Assembly: GCA_964391865.1 (NCBI GenBank) | Contig: CAYMNQ010000001.1 | Location: forward strand, 992,001-1,056,000 | DNA length: 64,000 bases | From: DASZQL01 sp964391865 | GTDB lineage: Bacteria > Planctomycetota > Phycisphaerae > Phycisphaerales > UBA1924 | Direction: 5' to 3' | Shown here: piece after piece, positions 31,906 through 41,814 of the stretch | Layout of the letters: each line of letters opens with the position of its first letter | Position numbering within the stretch: the first letter of the stretch is position 1 | Translations under genes and position numbers: made by a program | Notes under the pieces: model-generated | Seen by the model: the letters and a program-made list of their open reading frames with translations, nothing else | Databases searched by the model: none | Told to the model about the DNA's origin: nothing

Positions 31906-32370
31906 TCACAGCCGCTTGACGAGTTGCAGCGCCGGGTTGCCGGGCCAGAGGGTCTTGAACTCCTCGAGCGCGACGAAGCCCATCCCCTCGTAGAACCGCC
32001 GCGTGCGGTCATAGCACTCGCACGGGCGCGACGGGCCGAGCGTCTTGACTTGAAGAAACTCGACGCCCCGCCCGCGCAGCAGGCGCTCGGCGTGCTGCAC
32101 CAGCGCGCGACCAACACCGGATCGGTGATGCTCCCTCAGTACGGCGATGCAGTGAATCTCCGTGGCGTGCGGGAAGTGATGGTTCAGGGTGATGAACCCC
32201 ACCGGTGACTGGTTCACCTCCGCGATCCACGACTCCATCGCGGCGCTGTCGCGCACGTACTGAACCAAGGACTCCTCGATGCCGAACCAGTCGGGCAGCG
32301 CGCGGAGGATGTGCTCGACGATGGCTTGATCGCTCAACACCGCGGCGCGGATGATCGGGGCGTCGCTCAC
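31906..32370 (-). CDS. GNAT family N-acetyltransferase
   Basis: A 154-residue single-domain acetyltransferase. Motif A is EIHCIAVLREHHRSGVGRALVQHAERL, with the R-x-x-G-x-G acetyl-CoA loop; motif B is CECYDRTRRFYEGMGFVALEEF. The start is GTG 32370, overlapping the stop of the HtrA-type protease gene as GTGA. No acceptor can be inferred. Confidence 0.88.
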   Translation of the reverse strand: MSDAPIIRAAVLSDQAIVEHILRALPDWFGIEESLVQYVRDSAAMESWIAEVNQSPVGFITLNHHFPHATEIHCIAVLREHHRSGVGRALVQHAERLLRGRGVEFLQVKTLGPSRPCECYDRTRRFYEGMGFVALEEFKTLWPGNPALQLVKRL

Positions 32371-33527
32371 GCCGGCTTGCCGATCAGTTCGACCTTGAGC
32401 GTCTGCTCCTCGCCCTCGCGCTGGATGGTCAGGTCGATGGTGTCGCCCGGCTTGTACTCGCCGAGCGCTCGGCGGAGGTCGTAAATCCCGTTGATCGGCT
32501 GGGTGCCGATTCTCACGATCACATCGCCCGGCACGAGCTGGCGGTAGCGACCGCGCACTTCCCATCGCGCGGGGCGCAGCCCGGCGCGCTCCGCGGGGGT
32601 GCCGGGCTGCACGTCGCCCACCATCACGCCGCCCTTGATGCCGAAGAGACGCTGGGTCTCGTTCGCTTCCAGGCGCACGACGCCCAGGATCGGGCGCGAG
32701 CGAGCGCCGGGGTTGATGAGGTCGAAGACAATCTCGTTGACGAGATCGATGGGGATCGCGAAGCCGATGCCGGCGGAGGCGCCACTGGGCGAGCGGATCG
32801 CGGTGTTCACGCCGATCACGCGCCCGGCTGAGTCGATCAGCGGCCCGCCCGAGTTGCCGGGGTTGATCGCCGCATCGGTCTGGATGCAGTTGGAGATGTC
32901 ATCGCCCATCATGCTGGGCAGCGAGCGCCCCAGCGCCGAGACATTGCCCAGTGTGAACGTCTGGCTCAGCCCGAAGGGGTTGCCGATCGCAAAGACGCGC
33001 TGCCCGACCTGCAGGTCGTCCGACGTACCCAGCGGCAGCGGGCGCAGCATCTCTGCCGGCGCGTCGATCTTCAGCACCGCGATGTCTTGGTCCCCCAACG
33101 CGCCGATCAGCGTGGCGTCGAATGACTTGCCGTCCGCCATAACCACCTGCACCGTGTCGGCGTCCCTGACGACGTGAAAATTCGTGACGATGTGACCCTC
33201 GGTATCCCAGATGAACCCCGAGCCCGCACCCTCGACCGCGAAGCGGCGCGGGCCGAAGAATGTTTGCTGCCCGCGGATTTCTTTCGTCGTGATCGCCACC
33301 ACTGACGGTGACGCCGACTTGAACAGATCGACCACCGCCTGCTCGTCGGCGAGCAGCGGCCCGCGCGCCACTGGCGCGCGCGGCTCGGGCTTCGAGTGCG
33401 CGAGCGCGCTCACCACCCCGGGAACCCCCGGCAAAGGCGCGATCGCGCCGACTGCGAGGGCCAGCAGAGCGATCAAGGAAACTCGGCGGATCTGAGGACG
33501 CACGTCAGCATTCATGCGAGTGTTCAT
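32367..33527 (-). CDS. HtrA/DegP-type serine protease with one PDZ domain
   Basis: A 386-residue periplasmic protease. A hydrophobic signal or anchor occupies residues 15-42. The trypsin-like domain has the triad His118 (VTNFHVV), Asp148 (GDQDIAVLKI) and Ser226 (NPGNSGGPL). One PDZ domain follows from about residue 285 (ILGVVRLEANETQRLFGIKGGVMVGDVQPGTPAERAGL). With a single PDZ it resembles DegS or small HtrA forms. It probably handles misfolded envelope proteins or senses stress. It is the first gene of a pair with the GNAT gene and is divergent from the giant secreted protein. Confidence 0.93.
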   Translation of the reverse strand: MNTRMNADVRPQIRRVSLIALLALAVGAIAPLPGVPGVVSALAHSKPEPRAPVARGPLLADEQAVVDLFKSASPSVVAITTKEIRGQQTFFGPRRFAVEGAGSGFIWDTEGHIVTNFHVVRDADTVQVVMADGKSFDATLIGALGDQDIAVLKIDAPAEMLRPLPLGTSDDLQVGQRVFAIGNPFGLSQTFTLGNVSALGRSLPSMMGDDISNCIQTDAAINPGNSGGPLIDSAGRVIGVNTAIRSPSGASAGIGFAIPIDLVNEIVFDLINPGARSRPILGVVRLEANETQRLFGIKGGVMVGDVQPGTPAERAGLRPARWEVRGRYRQLVPGDVIVRIGTQPINGIYDLRRALGEYKPGDTIDLTIQREGEEQTLKVELIGKPA

Positions 33528-33801
33528 TGCTCCGTTCTTCCTCTGTGCCGATGGCGCGCTCGGCGGCGGGTCATCGGGGTCAACGTCATCAGGGCGTATG
33601 GCTAGCGGGCCGATCGGTTTCGCTTCGGCTGTTCGCCCGTCGTTTGGATGCGCTAAACATTGATTATTCGCTTGCCATAGGGCCGGTCAATCTGGATGCT
33701 AGGGTGGCAATCGTCGCTTGGATGGGGTGGCTGCGCCGCGAGGGGGCAGCGAGCGTATGGGCGGCGGCGGTGGTGGTGGTGTGTGCCTGGAGAAGTTCGA
33801 G

Positions 33802-36800
33802 ATGTGCATGATGAGTGGTCGTCTGTGGCGCGACGCGGCAATCGTTCTCTGCGCCGTGTTCGGGGTGGCGAGCGGTTCAACGGCCGGCGCCCAAGTGATC
33901 GCCCCCGCCGAGCGCGGCGGCATCGGCGAAATGTGCGAGACGGCGATCCTGCTCCCGATCCCGCAGTTGGTCCCGACGTTCCGCATCGTTGACCTGGCGC
34001 AGTGGAACAACGACCCGCCCTTCGAGACGCCTTGTGCCGCGCTGCCGCTGGCGTCGCTGATCCAGGATTCGTGGTACCGCTATGTTACCGCTCGCGCGGG
34101 CATGCTGATCGTCGATTCTTGTGGCATCGGCGGCGGCGAGGACATCCGAATCGAAGTCTGGGCCGGCGGCACATGCCCGCCCGACGTGCTCGTGGCGTGC
34201 GACGACAATTCGTGCGGGCTCGACAGCCGGGTCGCGTTCCCGGTCGGCCCGGATGAGACATACCTGATCCGCTTCGGCGGGTCGTCCGTCGCGGGTATGC
34301 AGGGCGGCGGGGTCTTCTCGTCGTTCGGCGTTCGCGTCGCGCCGTTCAATGATGAGTGCGACATGCCGGAGCCGATTTCCGGCATCGGTAGTTTTTTGCT
34401 CGATACCCGCAACGCCACCGATAGCGTCGTGCTTGGCGACACCAACCCGACCACCCGCGACCTCTGGTACCGATGGACAGCGCTCGAGACCCGGCGCTTC
34501 GCGGTCCGCACATGCACGAGCATCATCACGCGCCCGACACGGCTCACCGTGTACGCCGATGTGCCGTGCGCCGATGTGCAGACAGCGATTGTCTCCGATC
34601 CGGATACGGGAGTCTGCTCGCCGCGGTCAGAGGTGGAGTTCGACGCCATCGCCGGGATGCAATACCTGATCCGCGCGGGCGAGAATCCGGACCTGGCCGG
34701 CGCCGAGGGTGACACGCTGTCGTTCACGATCCTCCCCGTCGGGCCAACGCTCGAACTCTTTGTTGATCCGAATTCCCCCGGCGGCGACGGCTCATCGTGG
34801 GACCGCGCGTTCACGGCGCTGGAACCGTGCATCGAGCTCGTCACCTCCGTCTCGACGATCGTGCCCAGCGTCCACGTCCGAGTTGCCGACGGGACAATCC
34901 GGCCCGCCCAGCCATCGTTCCTTCTGCCGGCGCGGAACACAACCATCGAGGGCGGCTTCGCGGGGTTCGGCGCGCCGAACCCGTTCGCGCGCGACATTTT
35001 CTCGACCAGCATCAGCGGCGACACGCTCGGCAACGACGGCCCAGGCTTTGCCAACCGGGCAGACAATTTGCCGGGCATCTTCTCCGTCGAACTACCGCCG
35101 GACCACTCGATCGCTTTCGACGGCGTCGGCTTCAACGACTCGGGCGGGCCCGATGGCAACGCCAGTGCGATCTCGGTGTTCCCAAGCGGTGTGACTGAGG
35201 GTGTGCTGTCGCCGTCCTTGTCGATCCGGTTCTGCAGGTTCGAGCGCAACTTCGGGCAAGACAGCTTCGGCAGCTCCAACGGCGCGGGCGTGCGGATCGA
35301 GGATTTCGAGGGTGGCGCCGCGATCGACGTGCTCATCAACAACAGCGCCTTCGTCGGCAACTTCGCCGACGGTGCGGGCGGCGGGCTGGCGATCTTCGGC
35401 AACCACAGCGTCGAAATCTCCGAGACCGTCTTCTGGAGCAACTCGGTGCGCGACGACGACGGCGCGGGCCTCACCCGCGGCGGCGGGCTGTACGCCGAGC
35501 AGGCGTCGCTCGACATCAAGGGCTGCGATTTCTTCGATAACGAGGTCAGCTCCGCGATCTCGGGCGAGCGCGACGCGCACGGCGGGGGCATCGCCATCGC
35601 CAACGGCGCAACCCTGCGCCTCAGCCGCAGCAAGCTCAGCACCAACCGCGCGCTCGGCGGGGTGGGCGCGGGTCTGTATGTCAACAGCGTGAGCGGCACG
35701 CCGGTGCGCATCGCGAACACCGCGGCGTACCTCAACCGCGCCATCTTCGGCGGGGCGATCCATCACAACTCGTCGGACGACCTCGAGCTCACCAACGTGC
35801 TCGTCCGAGCCAACGAAGCCCAGAGCGGCGCGGCGCTGCTGATTCGCAATACCGACAAACAGTCGAACGACGTGACGCTCTCCCACTGCACCATCTTCGG
35901 AAATTCAAACTACGGCTCGACGGCGAGCGCTGTCCTGATCGATACGCCGGAGACACAGCTCACCGCGACGAACTCGGTCTTCTGGGGCAACACCAACGAT
36001 GCGGGCAATGCCGGCGCGGCGCAGCAGCTCAGCCCGCTCGACCGCTTCACGCTCTTCCGCAGCATCATCACGCAGCCCGAACTGGTCCCGGGCGAGGGGC
36101 TCTCCAGCGCCGACCCGCGGATCGTCGAAGGCCCCTACCGCCCGGGCGCGGACGGCGTGCCGGGCACCGCCGACGACCTCGGCGTGCGAAACGATCGGTA
36201 TCTCATGCTGCCGCGCTCGGGCGCCACCGACGCGGGCGATGCGTCGCTCCGCCCGCTGGACGCGCTCGATCTTGACGCGGACGGCAACATAAGCGAAGCG
36301 CTCCCGGTGGATCTGAACGGCTCGCCGCGCGTCGTCGATGACCCGTTTTCTCCAAACGACGGGCAGCCGTTCAGCCTGCCGTTCATGGACATCGGAGCGC
36401 TCGAGCGCGATCCGAACAACCCGGCGTTGCGATTCCGCACCGCTTCGGGATTGTTCGACGAGCCGACGTTATGGTCCCCGGAGGGACTGCCGGGTTCCAA
36501 CGATGTCGCGGTGATCGACGGCACCACGTTCACCAGTCTCGGCATCGATGCGCCGCGCTCGGTCGGGCAGTTGATCGTGAGTGACGGGTTTGTCGCCCTG
36601 AACCCTCAGACGCCGACCATCGGCGGGCTGACGGTCCTCCAGCAGCGGCCCGACGCGGTTCTCATCGGCCCGTGGGCGAACTCGTCCGCCACACTCGAGC
36701 TGAACGAAGACCTGACCGTGCCGAGCGGCGGCGTGCGCGTCGGGACCGCGGGCCTGAGCACGCAGGCCGAGTTGCAGGTCATCGGCAACGCCGTGCTGGA

Positions 36801-38733
36801 AGCACCGGCGGGCATCTCCGTCGCGGGCGGCGCGCTCCGGCTCATCGACGGCGGGACCGCCGTTTCCAGCGCGATCGATGTCGGCGAGGAGGGCTCGATC
36901 GCCGTTGATGGCTTCGGGTTCATTCTCGGGGGGGTCACGAACATTGGCTCGCTCGATTTCGTGACTCCGTTCTCCGCGCTTCGAGGCGGCATCGATCTTC
37001 CTGCTCGACTCGAACTCCCCAACAACTACTCGCAAACCAGCATTGTCGCGGGCCGGGCGCGCGCCGGCGTGCTGAACATGCGCGTCGGCGGCACAAATCC
37101 CGGGGAATCCGACGAGTTCATTGTGCGCGGGTCACTCGAACTCGGCGGCACGCTCAACATCGAACTCATCAACGGCTACTCGCCGCCCGCCGACGCTCCA
37201 CCCCTTACGCTCATCACGCCGATGATCGGCGCGCGGGACGCCGACGATTCGCCGCGAGGCATGATTGGCCGTTTCGAAGTCGTCAACATGCCCGGTTTGG
37301 CCGGCGGGCTGTTCTACCGCGCGATCTACGACACATCCGAAGGCACCGTGACGCTCGCCGTCGAACTGCTGTCGCGCCTCATCGGGCTGAACCCCAGCGA
37401 TCCCGAAGCCACCCCCGGCACGCCGCGCAACGCCGCCGTCGGCGACCTGAACGAAGACGGCTTCCCCGACGTCGCGGTCGTCATCCCCTCCGCCGCGCCG
37501 GGTCAGCAGGGCGATCTTGTGATCCTCTACAACGACACCATCGACGGTAATCCCTTCGCCGGGTTTACCGCGGGCGTGCAGATCCCCGTTGGCGTGGAAC
37601 CGGTCGCGGTCGCCATCGCTGATTTCGACGGCGTGAACGGCAACGACATCGCCGTCCTGAACCGCGGGAGTACCGACATCACGCTGCTCCTCAATGCCGG
37701 AGTGCTGGCGCGCGGCGGGCCGCGCCCCTTCAATCCCACGCCGCGCATCCCCGTCGGCACGCGGGCCACTGACATCGCAACGGCCGACCTCGACGGTGAC
37801 GCCCGTTCCGATCTCGCGTGGGTCGCCGTCAACGACATGAGCGACGGCGCGGTCTTCTTCGCGCTCAATCAGGGCGGAGTCGGTGCAGCGTGGATGGGCA
37901 TCGGAGGATCGCAGACCGTCGTGGTCGAAGACGAACCAACCTCCATCGACCCCGCCGACGTCGACGACGACAAGGACCTCGATCTCGTCGTCGGTGCGCG
38001 GGACGCTTCGCGCGTCATTATCATTCCCAACCGCGGCTCCGGCGGGGGCGCGCTCCGGGGGTGGAGCGGATTCGGCTCGACGATGGACGTCCCCGCCGGG
38101 GATCAGCCCACGTCTATTGATCCCGCCGACCTCGACGACGACAAGGACCTCGATCTCGTGGTCGCCAACGGCGCCACGGGCCGGCTCGCCGTCGTTCTGA
38201 ACGACGGCGGGATGACCTTCCGCCCGCCCGGCTTCACCCGCGTCGGCGAACAGCCCAACTCGGTCGTCTCGCTCGACCTCGACGGCGATACGGATCTGGA
38301 CGTGGCGCTGCTCGCCGCGGTCGAGGGCGAGCGCACGCTCCAACTGCTCCGCAATGACCTGACCCCCGACGGGCAGGTGGTGCTCACGCCCGTGCCCGCG
38401 CCGAACATCGGCGACAGCCCGCTGGCGCTGTTGAAAGACGACATGGACCGGGACGCCGACGAAGACCTCGTCGTCATCAGCGAAGAGACGCCCATCGCGC
38501 GCGGTGTGCCGCCGACGGGGGGGCGCGTTGTCGTGGTCATTTCGCGCCCGACGTGCCTCGCCGATCTGGATGGTGACGGCACGGTCGGCAAGGACGACGT
38601 CGCCCTGATCCTCTCGAACTGGGGCACCGAAGTCCTCCCCGGCACGTTCGGAGACGCGGACCGAGACGGGCGAGTGACCCTCGCCGACATTGCGGCGATC
38701 ATCCTGCAGTGGGGCGAATTCTGCGGGCGGTGA
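33802..38733 (+). CDS. Giant secreted mosaic protein (beta-helix, FG-GAP, dockerin-like tail)
   Basis: About 1643 residues. A signal peptide (AAIVLCAVFGVASGSTAGAQ) leads to two similar beta-sandwich units, each with WYR and paired Cys (SWYRYVTARAGMLIVDSCG; LWYRWTALETRRFAVRTC). Next is a beta-helix region opening VDPNSPGGDGSSWDRAFTAL, resembling polymorphic outer-membrane-type repeats, then a second beta-rich region beginning ALRFRTASGLFDEPTLWSPEGLPG. Seven FG-GAP-like repeats follow (DLNEDGFPDVAVV to DMDRDADEDLVVI). It ends in a dockerin-like pair (DLDGDGTVGKDDVALILSNW; DADRDGRVTLADIAAIILQW). ATG 33802 is 9 bases after GGAG. The role is probably surface adhesion. Confidence 0.9.
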   Translation: MCMMSGRLWRDAAIVLCAVFGVASGSTAGAQVIAPAERGGIGEMCETAILLPIPQLVPTFRIVDLAQWNNDPPFETPCAALPLASLIQDSWYRYVTARAGMLIVDSCGIGGGEDIRIEVWAGGTCPPDVLVACDDNSCGLDSRVAFPVGPDETYLIRFGGSSVAGMQGGGVFSSFGVRVAPFNDECDMPEPISGIGSFLLDTRNATDSVVLGDTNPTTRDLWYRWTALETRRFAVRTCTSIITRPTRLTVYADVPCADVQTAIVSDPDTGVCSPRSEVEFDAIAGMQYLIRAGENPDLAGAEGDTLSFTILPVGPTLELFVDPNSPGGDGSSWDRAFTALEPCIELVTSVSTIVPSVHVRVADGTIRPAQPSFLLPARNTTIEGGFAGFGAPNPFARDIFSTSISGDTLGNDGPGFANRADNLPGIFSVELPPDHSIAFDGVGFNDSGGPDGNASAISVFPSGVTEGVLSPSLSIRFCRFERNFGQDSFGSSNGAGVRIEDFEGGAAIDVLINNSAFVGNFADGAGGGLAIFGNHSVEISETVFWSNSVRDDDGAGLTRGGGLYAEQASLDIKGCDFFDNEVSSAISGERDAHGGGIAIANGATLRLSRSKLSTNRALGGVGAGLYVNSVSGTPVRIANTAAYLNRAIFGGAIHHNSSDDLELTNVLVRANEAQSGAALLIRNTDKQSNDVTLSHCTIFGNSNYGSTASAVLIDTPETQLTATNSVFWGNTNDAGNAGAAQQLSPLDRFTLFRSIITQPELVPGEGLSSADPRIVEGPYRPGADGVPGTADDLGVRNDRYLMLPRSGATDAGDASLRPLDALDLDADGNISEALPVDLNGSPRVVDDPFSPNDGQPFSLPFMDIGALERDPNNPALRFRTASGLFDEPTLWSPEGLPGSNDVAVIDGTTFTSLGIDAPRSVGQLIVSDGFVALNPQTPTIGGLTVLQQRPDAVLIGPWANSSATLELNEDLTVPSGGVRVGTAGLSTQAELQVIGNAVLEAPAGISVAGGALRLIDGGTAVSSAIDVGEEGSIAVDGFGFILGGVTNIGSLDFVTPFSALRGGIDLPARLELPNNYSQTSIVAGRARAGVLNMRVGGTNPGESDEFIVRGSLELGGTLNIELINGYSPPADAPPLTLITPMIGARDADDSPRGMIGRFEVVNMPGLAGGLFYRAIYDTSEGTVTLAVELLSRLIGLNPSDPEATPGTPRNAAVGDLNEDGFPDVAVVIPSAAPGQQGDLVILYNDTIDGNPFAGFTAGVQIPVGVEPVAVAIADFDGVNGNDIAVLNRGSTDITLLLNAGVLARGGPRPFNPTPRIPVGTRATDIATADLDGDARSDLAWVAVNDMSDGAVFFALNQGGVGAAWMGIGGSQTVVVEDEPTSIDPADVDDDKDLDLVVGARDASRVIIIPNRGSGGGALRGWSGFGSTMDVPAGDQPTSIDPADLDDDKDLDLVVANGATGRLAVVLNDGGMTFRPPGFTRVGEQPNSVVSLDLDGDTDLDVALLAAVEGERTLQLLRNDLTPDGQVVLTPVPAPNIGDSPLALLKDDMDRDADEDLVVISEETPIARGVPPTGGRVVVVISRPTCLADLDGDGTVGKDDVALILSNWGTEVLPGTFGDADRDGRVTLADIAAIILQWGEFCGR

Positions 38734-38748
38734 AGATCGGTCGGTGAA

Positions 38749-39957
38749 TCAGCGGATCGGTTGCAGCGCGCTCGTGTTCGCCACGATGTCGATAGGGATC
38801 ACCGCCTCGGCCGTCGCGCCGCCGGCTCGGTCGCGCAGCGTCACCTTCAACCGGTAGCTGCCCACGCTCAGGGTCTCGGGCAGTTCGATCATCTGCACGA
38901 CGAAGAAATCGCGCCGCTTGTGCCGCGAGAAGTCCGTGATGTTCTGGTCGGGCTTGCGCCACGCGAGCATGTCACCGCCGTCCGGGCTGGTGGCGTAGAG
39001 CGCCAAGTCCTGCGTGAGTTCAACCTGCCACCCCTCCGCGCCGTTCTTCGCGGCGGGCTTCGCGCCGAATCGATCGAGTTCGACATATACCACCGCGCGC
39101 TGACGCTTGCCGGCGAGGAACTTGTAGGTACTGTCCGAGCGCCGGAACTCCTCGTAGTCGCCGAACGTCTCGACCCGGCTGCACAGCGCCGAGCTCCGGA
39201 TCTCGAACCCGCCGCCCGAATCGAGCCGCGCCGCCGCCTCGCGCACGCCTTCGACAAACGCCGACGCATCTCCCGCTGCGAGTTTGGATCCCGTCTCCGC
39301 CGTGAACGCCGACCACGCGCCGAGCAACTCGGATTCCCTGGGCGACAGCTCGCCCGGCACCCGTCCGCCCGACGCGCCCGGCTCGATCAGGTCGAGCGCC
39401 GCGAGCTTGACCCCCGCCGCCAGGGGCGATGCGCCATTTGCCGATTCCTCGCGAAGCGCGCGGGACAATTCGCCGATCGCCCGCTGCCGGCGCTCGGCGG
39501 CGGTCGGTTCCGGTGCCGCGACCGCCGGCGCGGGCGCCGGCTGAATCACGGACGCGCTCTCCTGCTCCGCGGCTGCGATGGCGCTGTTCGCGCTCGCATC
39601 GCCCGTCGCCAGCTGCGCGGCGGGCGGCTTCGACTTCGTGATTCTGATCGGCGCGCGCCGATCATCGGGGATCGGCTTCAGTTGATCTGCGATGCGCTTC
39701 TTCGCGAGCTCCTGCTCGCGTGCTTGCGTCGCCTGCTGCGCCTGATCGATCAGCTCCAACCGTTTCTGGGCGTCGAGCAGTCGCTGGTCCGTCTCGCCCG
39801 GCGCCTCGTCCCCGGCCGCCACACTCGCCGGACTGCCGGCGCGATCCGCGCCAGAATCCGTGGCGCACGACGCCAGCCCGATGAAGCTCGCCGCCGCCCC
39901 TGAGAGAAGCACGATCGTCGTGATGCCCGCGCGTGAACCCGTGTGCCGCGTCGTCAT
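38749..39957 (-). CDS. Putative lipoprotein with Ala-rich and beta regions
   Basis: A 402-residue exported protein. Hydrophobic signal TTIVLLSGAAASFIGLASC ends in the lipobox GLASC at about residue 31. Residues 58-90 (RLLDAQKRLELIDQAQQATQAREQELAKK) look coiled-coil. A low-complexity Ala/Pro part leads to a C-terminal beta domain (AVVYVELDRFGAKPA, WQVELTQDLALYATSPDG, FFVVQMIELPETLSVGSYRLKVTL). The last 150 residues recall beta-sandwich modules of planctomycete envelope proteins. Function unknown. It is convergent with the giant protein. Confidence 0.8.
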   Translation of the reverse strand: MTTRHTGSRAGITTIVLLSGAAASFIGLASCATDSGADRAGSPASVAAGDEAPGETDQRLLDAQKRLELIDQAQQATQAREQELAKKRIADQLKPIPDDRRAPIRITKSKPPAAQLATGDASANSAIAAAEQESASVIQPAPAPAVAAPEPTAAERRQRAIGELSRALREESANGASPLAAGVKLAALDLIEPGASGGRVPGELSPRESELLGAWSAFTAETGSKLAAGDASAFVEGVREAAARLDSGGGFEIRSSALCSRVETFGDYEEFRRSDSTYKFLAGKRQRAVVYVELDRFGAKPAAKNGAEGWQVELTQDLALYATSPDGGDMLAWRKPDQNITDFSRHKRRDFFVVQMIELPETLSVGSYRLKVTLRDRAGGATAEAVIPIDIVANTSALQPIR

Positions 39958-40035
39958 TGCTTCGGCCTCCTGCCGCCCGCTCGTCGGCGCTCCGCGCCGC
40001 CCCCCGGTGGGTGGTCGTTCAGCAGTGACTATCGG

Positions 40036-41139
40036 CTACGCGGCCACCTGCCGTGCAAAGCGCAGGGTCAGGATTTCCAGGGCGATCACCTCATCCCCCC
40101 GCCCGGATTTCCCGCGGTAGTCCGCCTCTACCGCCTCGCTCAACAGCGCCGCCCACACGCCCGGCCGGCGTTTGCCAGCGACGTCGAGGATCACCCGGTT
40201 CCGCTCGTCGTCTGGACGTCCCCACAGCTTTGCCGCCTTCGCCGCGTCCCACGGGTTGCCCCGCGCCGTCAGCACGCTCGACGCCGAGTGCAGCTTCCGT
40301 GCCAGATCCGCCAGCGACCACCGCAGCGGCACCATGTCCACCCGCGACACCTCGATCAGCTCTCGCAGCTTGCCCAGCGCCTGTTCGGGCCTGCCGCTCA
40401 GGATCGCGCGCTGGATCTCCCACGCTTCTTCCTCGCGCGACAGCCCGACGAGTTTCCGCACCAGATCGACGCCGATGGGCTTGCCCGCCTCCGCCGCCGC
40501 GTGGAGCTTCTCGAGTTCCGTCGCCAGCCGCCCGACGTGCGGGCCGATCCGCTCGACCAACAGTTCCGCGGCGGGGGCGTCGATGGCGCGCTGCAGGTGC
40601 TCCTTCGCCCGCTTCATCACGAACGCGACGGCGTCGCGCTCGCTCGGCTCATCGCACTTCACGATCACGCCGCACTGCTCGATCAGCTTGTCCACCTTGC
40701 CGGGGCGCCAAGTGCCGGAGCGCAGGATCAGTGTCACGCCGTCGGTCGGGGCGGCGGCGTAGCGTTCGAGCAGTTCGCGCGGCGAGAAATGCCGCGGCCC
40801 GCCGCGCGGCTTCCGACCCACCGCCGCCGGCGCGTCGCCCGCGTCGTCTTCCTTTTCCTTGATGAGCTGGTCGGCGTCGTCCACGAGCACGACCTTCCGC
40901 TCCGCCAGAAGCCCCATGCTCCGGCACTCATCGAGCACATCCGCGATCTGTGCCGACAGCCCATCAAACCGCGCGACCTGCACCGGCCCGTTCTTCGCTT
41001 CGATCGACGCGATCAGCCCGCGCGAGTGCATCTCCCGCAGGAACGGCTCGGGCCCGGCGAACACCGCGATCCGAACGTCAGCGGTCGGCGGCGGCGAGGC
41101 GGCGGCGGACTTCTCAACACTCGATCGGCGCGGCGGCAT
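40036..41139 (-). CDS. holA: DNA polymerase III subunit delta
   Basis: A 367-residue clamp-loader delta subunit. It has the expected AAA+-like layout without a P-loop: VRIAVFAGPEPFLREMHSR at the start, AERKVVLVDDADQLI in place of Walker B, LILRSGTWRPGKVDKLIEQCGVIVKC, then RIGPHVGRLATELEKL and the collar helices (AILSGRPEQALGKLRELIE). It opens the sliding clamp with delta' and tau. ATG at 41139 is used because the longer frame would run through the rpsI terminator. Confidence 0.9.
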   Translation of the reverse strand: MPPRRSSVEKSAAASPPPTADVRIAVFAGPEPFLREMHSRGLIASIEAKNGPVQVARFDGLSAQIADVLDECRSMGLLAERKVVLVDDADQLIKEKEDDAGDAPAAVGRKPRGGPRHFSPRELLERYAAAPTDGVTLILRSGTWRPGKVDKLIEQCGVIVKCDEPSERDAVAFVMKRAKEHLQRAIDAPAAELLVERIGPHVGRLATELEKLHAAAEAGKPIGVDLVRKLVGLSREEEAWEIQRAILSGRPEQALGKLRELIEVSRVDMVPLRWSLADLARKLHSASSVLTARGNPWDAAKAAKLWGRPDDERNRVILDVAGKRRPGVWAALLSEAVEADYRGKSGRGDEVIALEILTLRFARQVAA

Positions 41140-41170
41140 GACGACAGGATACGCGGAGCGCCCCAGACAA

Positions 41171-41198
41171 AGAAAAACCCCGCGATGAACGCGGGGTT
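41171..41198 (-). terminator. Intrinsic terminator after rpsI
   Basis: On the minus strand AACCCCGCG pairs with CGCGGGGTT around five bases, followed by TTTTTC. It lies 28 bases after the rpsI stop and ends the rplM-rpsI transcript before holA. Confidence 0.92.
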
Positions 41199-41226
41199 GG
41201 GAGAACATTCGAGATAGCAGCCAAAC

Positions 41227-41718
41227 TCAGCGCTTCGAGAACTGGAACCGGCGGCGGGCGCCAGCCTGGCCGTACTTCTTACGCTCGACCTCGCGCGGGT
41301 CGCGGGTGAGGAACCCGTTGTCGCGCAGAACGCCCTCGAGCGTCGGATCATAGTCGCGGAGCGCGCGGGCAATGCCGAGCCGGATCGACTGGGCCTGCCC
41401 CATGTACCCGCCCCCGCCGCAGCGGGCGACCACGTCGAACTTGCCGAGCGTGTTGGTGACCTTCAGCGCCGCCTGCACGTCGTTGCGGTCGCGGATCTCG
41501 GAGAAGTACTCCTCGATCGTCTTGAACTTCTTGTCCGTGATCTGCACTTGCATCTTGCCCGTGCCGGGCTTCAGGCGCACGCGGGCGACGGCGGTCTTCC
41601 GCCGACCCGTGCCCCACCACCACCCGTGCTTGTCCGGCGCCTTCGCTTCGCACAGCGGACGAACGGCGTTACCAGAAGCGGGCGGCATTATCGGGTCGGT
41701 CGAGGTCATGGTCGTCAT
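41227..41718 (-). CDS. rpsI: 30S ribosomal protein S9
   Basis: A 163-residue S9 protein. The core motif GTGRRKTAVARVRLKPGTGK and the C-terminal tail PREVERKKYGQAGARRRFQFSKR, whose end reaches the P-site tRNA, are both intact. There is an N-terminal extension of about 30 residues. It follows rplM by 96 bases, the usual rplM-rpsI order. Confidence 0.97.
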   Translation of the reverse strand: MTTMTSTDPIMPPASGNAVRPLCEAKAPDKHGWWWGTGRRKTAVARVRLKPGTGKMQVQITDKKFKTIEEYFSEIRDRNDVQAALKVTNTLGKFDVVARCGGGGYMGQAQSIRLGIARALRDYDPTLEGVLRDNGFLTRDPREVERKKYGQAGARRRFQFSKR

Positions 41719-41814
41719 GGGTTGGCTTTCGGCGGGTGGCGATCGGCGGTCAGCCGAGGATCAATCTGTGAAGTCTTCAGTTCGCGGGACGCGGTTGGAA
41801 GTTCGACGATTCAC

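Noticed and set aside
34080..35744. 554-codon minus-strand frame inside the giant secreted gene
   Set aside because: No motif, Ser/Pro-rich shadow; the plus-strand frame has continuous recognisable domains.
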